A stretch of DNA of 64,000 bases. Source: Uliginosibacterium aquaticum (GTDB lineage: Bacteria > Pseudomonadota > Gammaproteobacteria > Burkholderiales > Rhodocyclaceae). The DNA is taken from assembly GCF_012972705.2 (NCBI RefSeq), contig NZ_JABCSC020000004.1:124001-188000 (forward strand). Direction: 5' to 3'. The translations under genes and the position numbers were made by a program. Of the stretch, positions 1 through 8,899 are shown one piece after another; the stretch's first letter is position 1, and every line of letters starts with the position of its first letter. The notes below the pieces were generated by a model. That model made no database searches, was not told where the DNA came from, and saw nothing but the letters and a program-made list of their open reading frames with translations.

Positions 1-775
1 TGGCCAGGTATTGTTTGCGCAGATGGGCATTCGGGATCACTGCGAAGGCGCAGCCGAGGGCCGGGATGTTCCAGGTTTTTGAGGGCGCCATCAGGGTGAT
101 GCTGCGCTGGGCGATGGCTTCATCCAGCGCGGCGATCGGCAGATAGGGCTGGGCCGAATCGATCACCAGGCCGCAGTGGATGTCATCCGAGCAGATCAGC
201 CAGTCATGCTTTTCAGCGTGCCAGGCGAGGCGTGTGAGCTCTTCGCGGGTCCACACCCGGCCGACCGGGTTGTGCGGATTGCACAGCATCAAGAGGCGCG
301 CGCTCTGGGTGGCGAGCAGGGCGTCGAGGCCGTCCCAGTCATATTCCCAGCGCCCGCCCTTGAGCACCAGCTCGCTGCGCACCAGGCGGCGTTGGTGGTT
401 GTCTGGCGCCAGCAGCATCGGCGGGTAGATCGGCGGGAAGGTGAGCACGCCGTCGCCGGGCTCTCCAGCGAGGCGGCAGGCGAGGTTGAAGCCCTGCACC
501 ACGCCGGGCAGGAAAACCAGCCAGTCTGGCTCGATCTGCCAGTCGTGATCGCGCGCGATGCCTTCCACGATGGCTTCGCGCAGGGCTGTGGAGACATGGG
601 CATAGCCGAATACGCCGTGATCGAGACGGGCCTGAAGGGCTTCACGCACGGCGGGGGGAGCGGCGAAATCCATGTCGGCCACCCACATTGGCAGCACGTC
701 GCGATGGGCATAGCGTTGCCACTTGATGCTGTCTGAGTGACGGCGGTCGGGCGGGGTATCAAAGTCAAAAGCCAT
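1..775 (-). CDS. PatB/MalY-type PLP-dependent C-S lyase (cystathionine beta-lyase), C-terminus cut by window edge
   Basis: A pyridoxal-phosphate enzyme of the fold-type I PatB/MalY group, which cleaves cystathionine or cysteine conjugates to a thiol, pyruvate and ammonia in the cytoplasm. The first 258 residues are visible; family members run to about 385-400. The N-terminus has the LPMWVADMDF signature (about residues 28-37), CNPHNPVGRVW follows (165-175) and the cofactor lysine sits in SKTWN at K233. The ATG at 775 is the only sensible start. The gene runs in the same direction as cysK just upstream (97 bp gap, with the cysK terminator between), so sulfur amino-acid metabolism clusters here. 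Family assignment is firm; the exact substrate is inferred. Confidence 0.9.
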   Translation of the reverse strand, partial: MAFDFDTPPDRRHSDSIKWQRYAHRDVLPMWVADMDFAAPPAVREALQARLDHGVFGYAHVSTALREAIVEGIARDHDWQIEPDWLVFLPGVVQGFNLACRLAGEPGDGVLTFPPIYPPMLLAPDNHQRRLVRSELVLKGGRWEYDWDGLDALLATQSARLLMLCNPHNPVGRVWTREELTRLAWHAEKHDWLICSDDIHCGLVIDSAQPYLPIAALDEAIAQRSITLMAPSKTWNIPALGCAFAVIPNAHLRKQYLA

Positions 776-829
776 GGTGCGGAACTCCTGAAGTGATCAG
801 GGATTGTAGGGCGGGCGCGAAGAAAAGAA

Positions 830-849
830 GAGGGCGCCGCAGCGCCCTC
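830..849 (-). terminator. Rho-independent terminator of cysK
   Basis: Eight-base perfect arms GAGGGCGC/GCGCCCTC around a four-base loop, followed on the minus strand by a T-rich tract. It lies 23 bases past the cysK stop. Confidence 0.75.
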
Positions 850-871
850 CTTGAAGCAGGTTTGAGCTGGC

Positions 872-1804
872 TCAGACTGCCAGATGCTCAAACAGCGGGG
901 TGGAGAGATAACGCTCGCCGAAGCTCGGGATGATCACCACGGTGGTCTTGCCGGCATTCTCCGGGCGGCGGGCCACCTGGAGTGCGGCCCATACGGCGGC
1001 GCCGCTGGAAATGCCGACCAGCAGGCCTTCTTCGGTGGCCATCCGGCGGGCGATGTCGAAGGTGTCAGCGTTGCTCACGCGCAGTACTTCGTCATACACG
1101 CCGGTGTTGAGGATGCCCGGCACGAAACCGGCACCGATCCCCTGGATCGGGTGCGGACCGCGCGCGCCGCCGGAGAGCACCGGGCTGGCGTCGGGTTCCA
1201 CGGCAAAGACCTGCACCGAGGGCTTCTTGGCCTTGAGCACTTCGCCCACGCCGGTGACCGTGCCACCGGTGCCGACGCCGGCTACGAAGAGGTCGACCGT
1301 GCCGTCGGTGTCACGCCAGATTTCTTCGGCCGTGGTGTGGCGGTGAATCTCGGGGTTGGCCGGGTTCTCGAACTGCTGCGGGATGAAGTAGCGTGAGTCC
1401 GCAGCGGCAAGGTCCTGCGCGCGCTTGATCGCGCCCGGCATGCCTTCCGGTCCCGGGGTGAGGATCAGCTCGGCACCGTAGGCCTTGAGTAGCAGGCGGC
1501 GCTCACGGCTCATGGTTTCGGGCATTACGAAGGCGCACTTGTAGCCCTTGGCCGCACAGACCATGGCCAGACCGATGCCGGTGTTGCCGGAGGTGGGCTC
1601 CAGCACGATGGTGTCCGGGCCGATCTTGCCGGCCTTCTCAGCCGCTTCGATCATGGCTGCGGCGATCCGGTCCTTCACGCTGTGGGCCGGGTTGAAGAAC
1701 TCGAGCTTGGCCAGCACGCGGCCGTTGATGCCGGCGGCGAGGCGATTGAGTTGCACCAGCGGGGTGTTGCCGATCAGCTCGGTGACATTGGCGGCGATCT
1801 TCAT
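872..1804 (-). CDS. cysK: Cysteine synthase A (O-acetylserine sulfhydrylase)
   Basis: Makes L-cysteine from O-acetylserine and sulfide with PLP in the cytoplasm. The 310 residues match the usual length of about 310-325. PLP lysine K44 lies in HSVKDR, and TSGNTG at 71-76 is the phosphate/substrate loop. [14 protein letters not shown] and the [12 protein letters not shown] region near the C-terminus are further family signatures. The start ATG at 1804 is preceded by AAGGAGAGACTGC, a good ribosome binding site. A second isozyme, cysM, lies at 51.4 kb, so both branches are present. It stands alone between two terminators. Confidence 0.95.
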   Translation of the reverse strand: MKIAANVTELIGNTPLVQLNRLAAGINGRVLAKLEFFNPAHSVKDRIAAAMIEAAEKAGKIGPDTIVLEPTSGNTGIGLAMVCAAKGYKCAFVMPETMSRERRLLLKAYGAELILTPGPEGMPGAIKRAQDLAAADSRYFIPQQFENPANPEIHRHTTAEEIWRDTDGTVDLFVAGVGTGGTVTGVGEVLKAKKPSVQVFAVEPDASPVLSGGARGPHPIQGIGAGFVPGILNTGVYDEVLRVSNADTFDIARRMATEEGLLVGISSGAAVWAALQVARRPENAGKTTVVIIPSFGERYLSTPLFEHLAV

Positions 1805-1883
1805 GCAGTCTCTCCTTGAGTGGAATACCGGGCGATTCTATGCCGGGCCCGCTGGAATGAGGAGCCCGGCAAGGGGAATGAGA

Positions 1884-1903
1884 AAGGGGCCCGCAGGCCC
1901 CTT
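1884..1903 (-). terminator. Terminator of the pectin methylesterase gene
   Basis: Arms AAGGGGCC/GGCCCCTT with a CGCA loop, ending in a short T run on the minus strand, 18 bases beyond the stop codon. Confidence 0.7.
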
Positions 1904-1920
1904 GTGGATTCAGTGCATGC

Positions 1921-3162
1921 TTACTTGGCCGCGCCCGGGCCGGAGTTGCGGAACTCGAACAGGCGGTTGGCCGGGAAGGCCGTGTTGACCTTCGGGTTGC
2001 CGAACTGCACGGTCTGCGCCTTCTCGGAATCGAAGGGACGGCTGGTGGTGGCGGCCTTGTTCCAGGGCGACTCGGCGTCGATGTGAGCGCCGATCCAGGA
2101 GCTGCGGATCACCAGCATGCCATTGGGCATGTGTACCTTGCCGTCCTTGGCCTTGTAGGTGCCGCTGCTGTCATCCCAGGCACGGCCCAGGCTGATCTTC
2201 TTGCCTTCCTTGTTGGCATCCGAGGTGAACTTGGAGTTGGTCACCAGATAGCCGAAGGGGTAGATGTCGGGATGGCTGGGGGCGAACACGAAGCCACCTT
2301 CGGCGCCTTCACGATCGGTCAGGGACTTGAATTCCACCTTGTCGAACACGGTCACGGCGTGGCCGAAGATGAAGTCCACATCACCCTCGATGTAGCTGTT
2401 GGTGATGAAGACGCGATTGATCGTGGCGCGATCCTTCGATTTCACCATCAGCGTGTCCTGATTGCCGAGGAGGCGCACATTGTCGAGGATCACCTTGTCG
2501 CCACGCGTGTTCAGAGCCACCGCTTGGGTGCCGCTCTTGGGATTGGGGCGCTCATCGTAGTCGTTAGAGATGGTCAGGTTCTTGGCCTGGAAGCCATCCG
2601 AGTAGGCCAGGAAGGTGCTGCTGCCGGAGGTGCCGTAGGTGTCAGCGCCTTTGCGGCCTTCGCAGGCATTGGCGGTGGCCTCCTTGTCCTTCTTGCTGCC
2701 GCTGGCGAGGTTGCTCACGATCAGCACCTTGCTGGCGTCGCCGTCCAGGCCATAGAAGGTGACCGGGGCGGTTTCCTTCAGGCAGATCTGTTCACGGTAG
2801 GTGCCGGGCTTGACCAGGACATACACGCGCTCGCTGCCGCCCTTGGCGGTGAGGGTGTCGACAACCGACTGGATGGTCTTGTGCGTGCCGCTGCCATCGG
2901 CCGCGACGATGTAGGTGGGCTTGAGCTTGGCGACATCGCCGATGCCATTGGTGAGCGGGTCCCACGGATCATTGCTCGGCTCTTCGATCAGGCCGCCCTT
3001 GGCGAAATAGGCCGCCATGGTCTGGCCGGCCGCCTTGTCGACAGCCAGTTGCGGACGCTTGGCGGTGCTGGTGGCCAGCGGGCCTTCCAGCGACGTGGCG
3101 CAGGCGCCCAGCAGCAGGGCAGACAACACGGCAAGGCTCAGAGTCTTCTGATAAGTCTTCAC
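1921..3162 (-). CDS. Pectin methylesterase (carbohydrate esterase family 8), lipoprotein
   Basis: Removes methyl esters from homogalacturonan, which exposes it to pectate lyases. The 413-residue protein has family 8 signatures: GNQDTL (general acid D236), GDVDFIFG (nucleophile D263) and LGRAW (R327). The usual LGRPW has Ala in place of Pro. The N-terminus is a lipoprotein signal with lipobox LLGAC (C21), so it is probably membrane anchored. I chose GTG at 3162 because AGGAGG lies six bases upstream; the frame stays open to 3300 but the extra residues are unlike the family. It pairs functionally with the PL10 lyase at 21.7 kb and the KduD-like dehydrogenase at 17.8 kb. Confidence 0.93.
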   Translation of the reverse strand: MKTYQKTLSLAVLSALLLGACATSLEGPLATSTAKRPQLAVDKAAGQTMAAYFAKGGLIEEPSNDPWDPLTNGIGDVAKLKPTYIVAADGSGTHKTIQSVVDTLTAKGGSERVYVLVKPGTYREQICLKETAPVTFYGLDGDASKVLIVSNLASGSKKDKEATANACEGRKGADTYGTSGSSTFLAYSDGFQAKNLTISNDYDERPNPKSGTQAVALNTRGDKVILDNVRLLGNQDTLMVKSKDRATINRVFITNSYIEGDVDFIFGHAVTVFDKVEFKSLTDREGAEGGFVFAPSHPDIYPFGYLVTNSKFTSDANKEGKKISLGRAWDDSSGTYKAKDGKVHMPNGMLVIRSSWIGAHIDAESPWNKAATTSRPFDSEKAQTVQFGNPKVNTAFPANRLFEFRNSGPGAAK

Positions 3163-3389
3163 GCAAATCCTCCTTGGAATGGAGCGGGCAGGTACCCGCT
3201 CGTGGAACCGGAAACAGGAATCTACGCCGCTGGCCCAGCCTCTGCCAAGTGCATTTCTTTTGCATGTTGGCCGGGAACAACGAGCGAATGCCGACCCCAC
3301 CGCAAAACAAGCGGAAGGTGTCGGTCAGCGAATTGAAAATGACGAAAAGGGGGAGGCGCGAAAAGCCGTGTGACGGGCGTTGGTGGCGC

Positions 3390-3878
3390 TCAGAGCGAAC
3401 GGATCTTGCCGAGCAGGGCGGTGGTGGAGCGATCCACTTCGAAGGGGATGGAGTGTACGCTGCCGCCCCAGCCGAGTACTTCGGTGTAGCCGACGATCTT
3501 CTCGACCGGCCAGTCGCCTCCCTTGACCAGGATATCGGGGTGGCATTCGAGGATGCGTGCGATGGGCGTGTCCTCGTCGAACCAGGTCACCATGTCGGCG
3601 CAGCGCAGGGCGGCCATTACGGCGGCGCGATCTTCCTGGGTGTTGATCGGGCGGTCATCGCCCTTGCCCTGACGTTTTACGGAAGCGTCGGTGTTCAGCG
3701 CCACGATCATCGAGGCGCCGAGTGCCCGTGCTTGGGCCAGATAGGTCACATGGCCGCGGTGGATGATGTCGAAGCAGCCGTTGGTGAATACCAGCGGGCG
3801 CGGCAATTCGGCGATGCGGCGGGCGAGATCTTCCGGGGCGACGATGCGGGACTCGAATTCGGGGCGGGCGTAGCTCAT
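3390..3878 (-). CDS. rfaE2: D-glycero-beta-D-manno-heptose 1-phosphate adenylyltransferase (single-domain)
   Basis: Transfers AMP to heptose 1-phosphate in the ADP-heptose pathway for the LPS inner core. The 162 residues correspond to the nucleotidyltransferase half of HldE only; in many betaproteobacteria the kinase half is a separate gene, and it is not in this window. TNGCFDIIHRGHVTYL (32-47) carries the HxGH motif (H40, H43), and ILVKGGDWP is a second family signature. ATG at 3878 gives the normal start about 30 residues before the motif; no strong ribosome binding site is visible. The DiaA/GmhA homologue at 16.0 kb may belong to the same pathway. Confidence 0.9.
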   Translation of the reverse strand: MSYARPEFESRIVAPEDLARRIAELPRPLVFTNGCFDIIHRGHVTYLAQARALGASMIVALNTDASVKRQGKGDDRPINTQEDRAAVMAALRCADMVTWFDEDTPIARILECHPDILVKGGDWPVEKIVGYTEVLGWGGSVHSIPFEVDRSTTALLGKIRSL

Positions 3879-3960
3879 GGCGGCAGGTATGCAAAGGGTG
3901 GAAGCCGCCAGTTTAGCAGCCGCGCCGGGCCTGGCGCGGCTTGCCTGAAGCACCGCTTGC

Positions 3961-5577
3961 TCAGACCCGGAAACGCTCCAGCGCGACATTGATATCGCGG
4001 GCCATCACGCTCAGCGAGGACACCGATTCACTGGCACCGCGCACCGAGCGCTCGGCCTCTTCGAGCATGGTGGCGATGCGCTCGACCTGGGTGGCGATAT
4101 TGGTGCTGGCCGCGTTCTGTTCGGCGGTGGCGTGCGCCACATCATGGATCTTGTCGAGCGTGGAGCGGGTGCTGCTGCTGATCTCGCGCAGCGAGCAGGC
4201 AGCCTCTTCAGCGCGTGAAACGCTTTGCGTCACCTGTGGCCCGGCCGCCTGCATGCTGCTGACCACGGCGCTGATTTCGGCCTGAATGGCGATGATGGTG
4301 CGGTTGATTTCCTGGGTGGCGCGCGCGGTACGCTCGGCCAGCTTGCGAACTTCGTCTGCCACCACGGCGAAGCCGCGTCCCTGTTCGCCTGCCCGCGCCG
4401 CTTCGATGGCGGCATTCAGCGCCAGCAGATTGGTCTGCTCGGCAATCTCCTGAATCTCGTTGGCGATGCCGCCAATCTGGCGTGATTGTTCGTCCAGTTT
4501 GCCGATCTGGTGAGTGGCCGAGTCGATTTGCTGGGCGACCTTCTGGAATTCGCTGGCGGCGCCGGCTATCTGGCCTTCCCCGCTGCTGGCCAGTTCCGCC
4601 GTGTGACTGGAATGGCCTTCGGTTTCGTGAGCACTGTCGGCAATCATGCCTACGCTGACCGTCATCTCCTCTACCGAGGCGGCGGTGGACGCCGTGGCTT
4701 CGGCAGAGTCGGTCGCCGCCTCGCTGATCTCGCTCATGGTGCGGTCGATCTCGCCGGCCGTGCGAGCCAGCGCTGATGATTGAGCCTGAATCTGGCTGAT
4801 CATGGCCTTGAGGCTTTCGCACATGCTCGCTAGTGAAGCGATCAGGCTGCCCGGCGGGGGGCTGCCGAGGCTCAGGTTCAGCTCGCCGGCGGCCATGTGG
4901 TTGACCATTTCGGCGGCATAAGCCGGATCGCCGCCGAGCTGGGCGTAGATGCGTCGCGAGGAGTAGATGGCAAAGCCGATCGAGGCCGCGAGGATCAGAG
5001 TGCTGACCAGCAGCATGCGCAGGGCGTAGGAGAGGAAGGTGGCATCGATATCGTCGGTGAAGAAGCCGGTGCCGACCGTCCAGCCCCAGGGCTCGAACAC
5101 GGTCACGCCGTTGAGCTTGTTCAGGAGATCTTCGGGCTTGGCGCCGGGTTTGGCAGTGGGGATGTCGGCAAAGGCGATCTTGCCCTGCTTGGCCAGCGCT
5201 TCGCGATAGACCTCGACGACATGGCGGCCATCGGCCATCTTGGCGCCTTTGTCCATCTTGCCGAGGCGGGCCGGATTGACGTGGGCAACGAAGACGTCCT
5301 CCGCGTTGCGCGCGAACAGGTAGTTGTTTTCGTTGCGCAGGCCGGCGAGCGCTTCAGCCGCGCGTGCCTGGGCTTCCTGGCGGCTGAGTTTGCCGGAGGT
5401 TTCCTGGGCGTGCAGGTGCTCGAAGAGGCCGATCGACATCTTCAGAAGATTTTCGATCTGAGCATGGCGCTCAGCCTGCATGCTGGCACGCAGGCTGTAG
5501 AGGCCGAAGCTGCCTACCAGCAGCAAGCCCACGGCGCCCATGGCGATCATCACGATCAGTCGGGTACTCAGCTTCAT
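3961..5577 (-). CDS. Methyl-accepting chemotaxis protein with periplasmic Cache domain
   Basis: Inner-membrane chemoreceptor signalling to CheA/CheW. It has a TM helix near residues 8-28, a single Cache (sCache_2-type) ligand domain of about 30-180 (NYLFARN and WGWTVGTGFF motifs), a second TM at 183-206, a short linker, then a long coiled cytoplasmic part. The conserved tip EIAEQTNLLALNAAIEAARAG lies near 377-397, followed by GRGFAVVADEVRKLAER. There is no CheR-binding pentapeptide at the C-terminus. Two starts lie six bases apart; ATG 5577 is preferred because AAGGGA stands eight bases before it, against two bases for ATG 5583. No che genes are nearby. The ligand is unknown; Cache domains often bind small organic acids. 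Confidence 0.93.
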   Translation of the reverse strand: MKLSTRLIVMIAMGAVGLLLVGSFGLYSLRASMQAERHAQIENLLKMSIGLFEHLHAQETSGKLSRQEAQARAAEALAGLRNENNYLFARNAEDVFVAHVNPARLGKMDKGAKMADGRHVVEVYREALAKQGKIAFADIPTAKPGAKPEDLLNKLNGVTVFEPWGWTVGTGFFTDDIDATFLSYALRMLLVSTLILAASIGFAIYSSRRIYAQLGGDPAYAAEMVNHMAAGELNLSLGSPPPGSLIASLASMCESLKAMISQIQAQSSALARTAGEIDRTMSEISEAATDSAEATASTAASVEEMTVSVGMIADSAHETEGHSSHTAELASSGEGQIAGAASEFQKVAQQIDSATHQIGKLDEQSRQIGGIANEIQEIAEQTNLLALNAAIEAARAGEQGRGFAVVADEVRKLAERTARATQEINRTIIAIQAEISAVVSSMQAAGPQVTQSVSRAEEAACSLREISSSTRSTLDKIHDVAHATAEQNAASTNIATQVERIATMLEEAERSVRGASESVSSLSVMARDINVALERFRV

Positions 5578-5647
5578 GGTCATGTTCCCTTATGGACGGA
5601 TCCAGAAGCCTGTCAACGGCAAGAGCAGGGAATGGCTTGACTGTCCT

Positions 5648-6625
5648 TCAGGACGGGGGCGTGGCGTGCCAGTCCTGCAGCGCGAGCAGGGTGTCTGCCA
5701 TGCCAGCCAGATAGCGCACACCGTCAATGACGGCGGGTTTGTCGGCAAGGTGGCGTCCTCCGGCCCAGATCTGTGTGCCAGGGGCAAGATCGGCGGCCAG
5801 GATGCGCAGGCCGCTGAAGGCCGCGCGGGCTGGAAAGGCGCCGCTGAAGGACAGCAGGATTACGTCGAAGCCGCCGTTCTGCGCCGTCTTGCGGATGTCT
5901 TCCAGCGGTGTCTGGGCGCCCAGTGAGGTGCAGGCCGCACCATGGCTGGCGAGCAGGGCCTGGGCAAAGAGCAGGCCGAGGCTGTGCAATTCGTTCGGAA
6001 AGGTGGTCAGCAGCACGCGCGGGCTGCCGGCGCGGATGGGCAGGGCGTTGATTGTCGCCCGCAACAGGTTCTGCATTTGCTCTGTATACAAATGTTCGTG
6101 CGCTACCTCCATTTCGCCGCGTGCCCAGGCCGCTCCGATGGCTATTGACAGCGGAATGGCGAAGTGGAGTACAAAGTCTTCCAGCCCTAGCGTCTGCAGG
6201 CGTTCCTGGAGTGCTGAACGAAGAGCGTCTGCTGCACTGGCTTGTAGCAAGCCGAGCATCCTCTGGGCCTCGGCAGGTAGAGCGGCAGGCGCATCGCTCT
6301 GCACCAGCAGCGCAGCGAAATCAGTCGGCGAGGCGGCAAAGAGTTTGCCCGGGCGATGGCCCTGGTCCATCAGGCGACGGATCTGGCGCAGGCGCTCGAC
6401 CTGTTCGCGAGGATAGATGCGCTCGCCATTGGCATCACGCAAGGGTTGCGGGAAGCCATAGCGCTTCTCCCAGACCCTCAGGGTGTCCTTGAGCAGGCCG
6501 GTATCCCGCTCCACGGCGGCGATTGAGAGCAGGCCCGGCGCGTCCGGCCGTGTTTCTGCGGACGAACGCTGATCGCCTGTGGCGGTGGCCAGTTCCCTGC
6601 GCGGCGATAGTCTGGAGGAAGGCAT
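5648..6625 (-). CDS. CarH/LitR-type MerR regulator with cobalamin-binding photosensor domain
   Basis: N-terminal MerR helix-turn-helix (about residues 31-95, with TLRVWEKRYGFP) followed by a B12-binding region. The CarH photosensor motif W-x9-EH is present exactly (W167, E177, H178). A candidate lower-ligand histidine, H214, lies in NELHSLG at the start of the Rossmann-like B12 domain. In known CarH/LitR proteins the adenosylcobalamin-bound form represses in the dark, and light breaks the Co-C bond and releases DNA. The gene is divergent from the lipid-modification operon starting at 6783, the usual arrangement for this family. A 15-base palindrome overlaps its own predicted -35. Whether it senses light or only B12 is not shown by sequence. 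Confidence 0.9.
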   Translation of the reverse strand: MPSSRLSPRRELATATGDQRSSAETRPDAPGLLSIAAVERDTGLLKDTLRVWEKRYGFPQPLRDANGERIYPREQVERLRQIRRLMDQGHRPGKLFAASPTDFAALLVQSDAPAALPAEAQRMLGLLQASAADALRSALQERLQTLGLEDFVLHFAIPLSIAIGAAWARGEMEVAHEHLYTEQMQNLLRATINALPIRAGSPRVLLTTFPNELHSLGLLFAQALLASHGAACTSLGAQTPLEDIRKTAQNGGFDVILLSFSGAFPARAAFSGLRILAADLAPGTQIWAGGRHLADKPAVIDGVRYLAGMADTLLALQDWHATPPS

Positions 6626-6632
6626 TCAATAG

Positions 6633-6692
6633 TTGACCTGTATCAATCTGCTGTCTATCGTAGAGTCACGCATCTTGTTTGTCTAGGACAAA
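6633..6692. promoter_or_regulatory. Face-to-face promoters and operator palindrome between carH-like gene and operon
   Basis: On the plus strand TTGACC (6633-6638) and TATCGT (6656-6661) are 17 bases apart and would drive the operon at 6783. On the minus strand TAGACA (6685-6680) and TACGAT (6662-6657), also 17 apart, would drive the regulator gene. The two -10 boxes overlap. The inverted repeat TTTGTCTAGGACAAA (6678-6692) covers the regulator's -35 and is the best candidate operator. The sites are read by eye and are not proven. Confidence 0.5.
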
Positions 6693-6782
6693 TCTGGATT
6701 CGGATCCCCCGCAAAGCATGACCGTTACGCCCCTGAACGAGCCGCATTCCAAGGGCTGAAGCCCACCCGACCGGAGCCTGCA

Positions 6783-8138
6783 ATGAAATTGAACGATATC
6801 CCCGCAGGGGGAGAGGCCTTATCACACCGCGATTCAGGTGCCTCACCCCGGATTGCGGTGATCGGCGGCGGGATTGCTGGTCTCGGTACGGCCTGGCTGC
6901 TTGGGCGCCGGCATGCGGTGACGCTGTTCGAGGCCGGCCACTACGCCGGTGGCCACGCCAATACGGTGGACATCACGGTTGATGGCGTGACGCATCCGGT
7001 CGATACCGGTTTTCTGGTTTTCAATCGCCGCACCTATCCAAATCTGTGTGGCCTGTTCCGCGCGCTGGATGTGCCGATCGCTGCAAGCGACATGTCCTTC
7101 GGCGTGAGCCTGCAGCAGGAGGGCATCGAGTGGGCCGGTACCGACCTGACGACCCTCTTTGCCCAGCATTCGAATCTGGTGCGGCCCGCGTTCTGGGGCA
7201 TGCTGCGCGATCTGCGCCGCTTCAATGCCGAGACCACTCGGCTGGCGCGCGAACATGCGGCGCCGGATGTTTCGCTCGGTGAATACCTTGACGCCAACGG
7301 CTATGGCGAGGCCTTTCGCTACTGGTATCTGCTGCCGATGGGAGCGGCGATCTGGTCTTGCCCTACCGAGCAGATGCTGGCTTATCCGCTCGCCACCTTC
7401 CTGCGCTTCTGCCACAACCATGGCTTGCTCCAGGTGCTCGATCGCCCGCAATGGATGACGGTGCGGGGAGGCTCGCGCGAATACGTGAAGCGGATGTTGC
7501 CGGGGATTCCCGATTTGCGTCTGAATTCACCGGTGGCCGGCGTGCGTCGCGATGCTGCGGGCGTGAGCGTGCTGACGGCGGCCGGCGCCGAGCATTTCGA
7601 TGCCGTGGTGTTTGCTTGTCATAGCGACACCGCTCTGCGCATCCTGGGGGACCAGGCCAGCGCGGGGGAGCGCTCGGTGCTCGGGGCGGTGCGCTATCAG
7701 CCCAATCGCGCACTGCTGCACACTGATCCGGCGCTGCTGCCGGCGCGGCAGAAAGTCTGGTCAGCGTGGAACTACCTGACCGGCGCAGGTCAGGCCGATC
7801 AGCGTCCGGTGAGTGTGTCCTATCTGCTCAACCAGCTCCAGCCGCTGCCTTTCAAATCACCGGTGGTGGTGTCACTGAACCCCTTCCGGGAGCCCGCACC
7901 AGAGCATCTGATCGCGGCCTTCGAATATGACCATCCGGTCTTCGATCAGCGCGCCATCGATGCCCAGGCGCATCTGCCGATGCTGCAGGGCCAGCAACAC
8001 ACCTGGTTTGCAGGCGCCTGGACGGGCTATGGTTTTCATGAGGATGGCATCAAGTCCGCAGTCGACGTGGCCGCCATGCTCGGCGTGGTGGCGCCCTGGA
8101 AGGCGCGTCAGTTCGATTTCGCCGGAGCGACGGCATGA
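6783..8138 (+). CDS. FAD-dependent amine-oxidase-like oxidoreductase
   Basis: A 451-residue flavoprotein of the NAD(P)/FAD amine-oxidase superfamily. The dinucleotide-binding motif IGGGIAGLG is at about 27-35, followed by the acidic end of strand 2 (FEAGHYAGG). The C-terminus has the FAD-contacting GAWTGYGFHEDGIKSA segment. It is first in an operon whose next genes are DUF1365 and a Cfa-like methyltransferase, the same trio seen in light- or singlet-oxygen-responsive clusters of other proteobacteria, where it is thought to act on unsaturated or methylated fatty acyl chains. GGAG lies seven bases before the ATG. The substrate is not known from sequence. Confidence 0.85.
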   Translation: MKLNDIPAGGEALSHRDSGASPRIAVIGGGIAGLGTAWLLGRRHAVTLFEAGHYAGGHANTVDITVDGVTHPVDTGFLVFNRRTYPNLCGLFRALDVPIAASDMSFGVSLQQEGIEWAGTDLTTLFAQHSNLVRPAFWGMLRDLRRFNAETTRLAREHAAPDVSLGEYLDANGYGEAFRYWYLLPMGAAIWSCPTEQMLAYPLATFLRFCHNHGLLQVLDRPQWMTVRGGSREYVKRMLPGIPDLRLNSPVAGVRRDAAGVSVLTAAGAEHFDAVVFACHSDTALRILGDQASAGERSVLGAVRYQPNRALLHTDPALLPARQKVWSAWNYLTGAGQADQRPVSVSYLLNQLQPLPFKSPVVVSLNPFREPAPEHLIAAFEYDHPVFDQRAIDAQAHLPMLQGQQHTWFAGAWTGYGFHEDGIKSAVDVAAMLGVVAPWKARQFDFAGATA

Positions 8139-8899
8139 ACACCGCCCCTGGCCTGGCGTTTGGCGCGGTGATGCATGAGCGCTTCGCGCCGGTCACGAAC
8201 CGCTTCAGCTACGCCATGTTCACCGTCTGCCTGCCACTCTCGCGTCTCGAAGACGCCGCTTCGCCGCTGCTGGGGATCGAACGCCTGCGTCTGTTTTCCT
8301 TCTACCGCAGGGATCACGGCGCGCGTGATGGCTCGCCCTTGCTACCCTGGTTGCGGGCCATCCTGCAGCGCAAGGGGCTGGCGGAGGTCTGCGATGGCGA
8401 AGTGATGCTGCAGACCATGCCGCGCCTCTTTGGCTTTGTCTTCAACCCGGTCAGCTTTTGGTATTGCCTGGATCGGGAGGGCCGCGTGCGGGCGGTGCTG
8501 GCCGAGGTAAGCAACACCTTTGGCGAGCGCCACAACTACCTGATTGCGCATGAAGACCAGCGCGAAATCCGGGCTGGCGATGAGCTGCGCGCGCGCAAGG
8601 TCTTCCATGTTTCGCCTTTCTATCCGGTGCGCGGCGAATACCGCTTCCGTTTCCATACCGCCGGCCTGCATCTGGCGGTGGTGATCGATTATTTCGACGG
8701 CGGCTTGCTGCAGCTCGCGACCCGCGTCTCCGGCCGCCTGCAGCCCCTGAGCGCCGCGAACCTATTCAAGGCCTGGCTGCGTTGCCCGCTGCTCACGCTT
8801 GGTGTGGTGGCCCGCATCAATCTTCAGGCGCTGCGCCTGCTGGCCCGGCGCGTCACTTTTTTCCGCAAACCCGCAGCTCCGCTCGAGGAGACCACATGA
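8135..8899 (+). CDS. DUF1365 family protein
   Basis: A 254-residue cytoplasmic protein of the DUF1365 family. Signatures are VMHERFAPVTNRFSYAMF near the start, FGFVFNPVSFWYC in the middle and KVFHVSPFYPVRGEYRF after it. It overlaps the preceding stop by four bases (ATGA), so it is translationally coupled. The family almost always sits beside the FAD oxidoreductase and the cyclopropane-fatty-acid-synthase-like gene, as here, implying a shared pathway in membrane lipid modification. The biochemical role is not established. Confidence 0.88.
   Translation: MNTAPGLAFGAVMHERFAPVTNRFSYAMFTVCLPLSRLEDAASPLLGIERLRLFSFYRRDHGARDGSPLLPWLRAILQRKGLAEVCDGEVMLQTMPRLFGFVFNPVSFWYCLDREGRVRAVLAEVSNTFGERHNYLIAHEDQREIRAGDELRARKVFHVSPFYPVRGEYRFRFHTAGLHLAVVIDYFDGGLLQLATRVSGRLQPLSAANLFKAWLRCPLLTLGVVARINLQALRLLARRVTFFRKPAAPLEETT

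Noticed and set aside
2083-3336. 417-codon plus-strand frame opposite the pectin methylesterase
   Set aside because: Antisense shadow without motifs.
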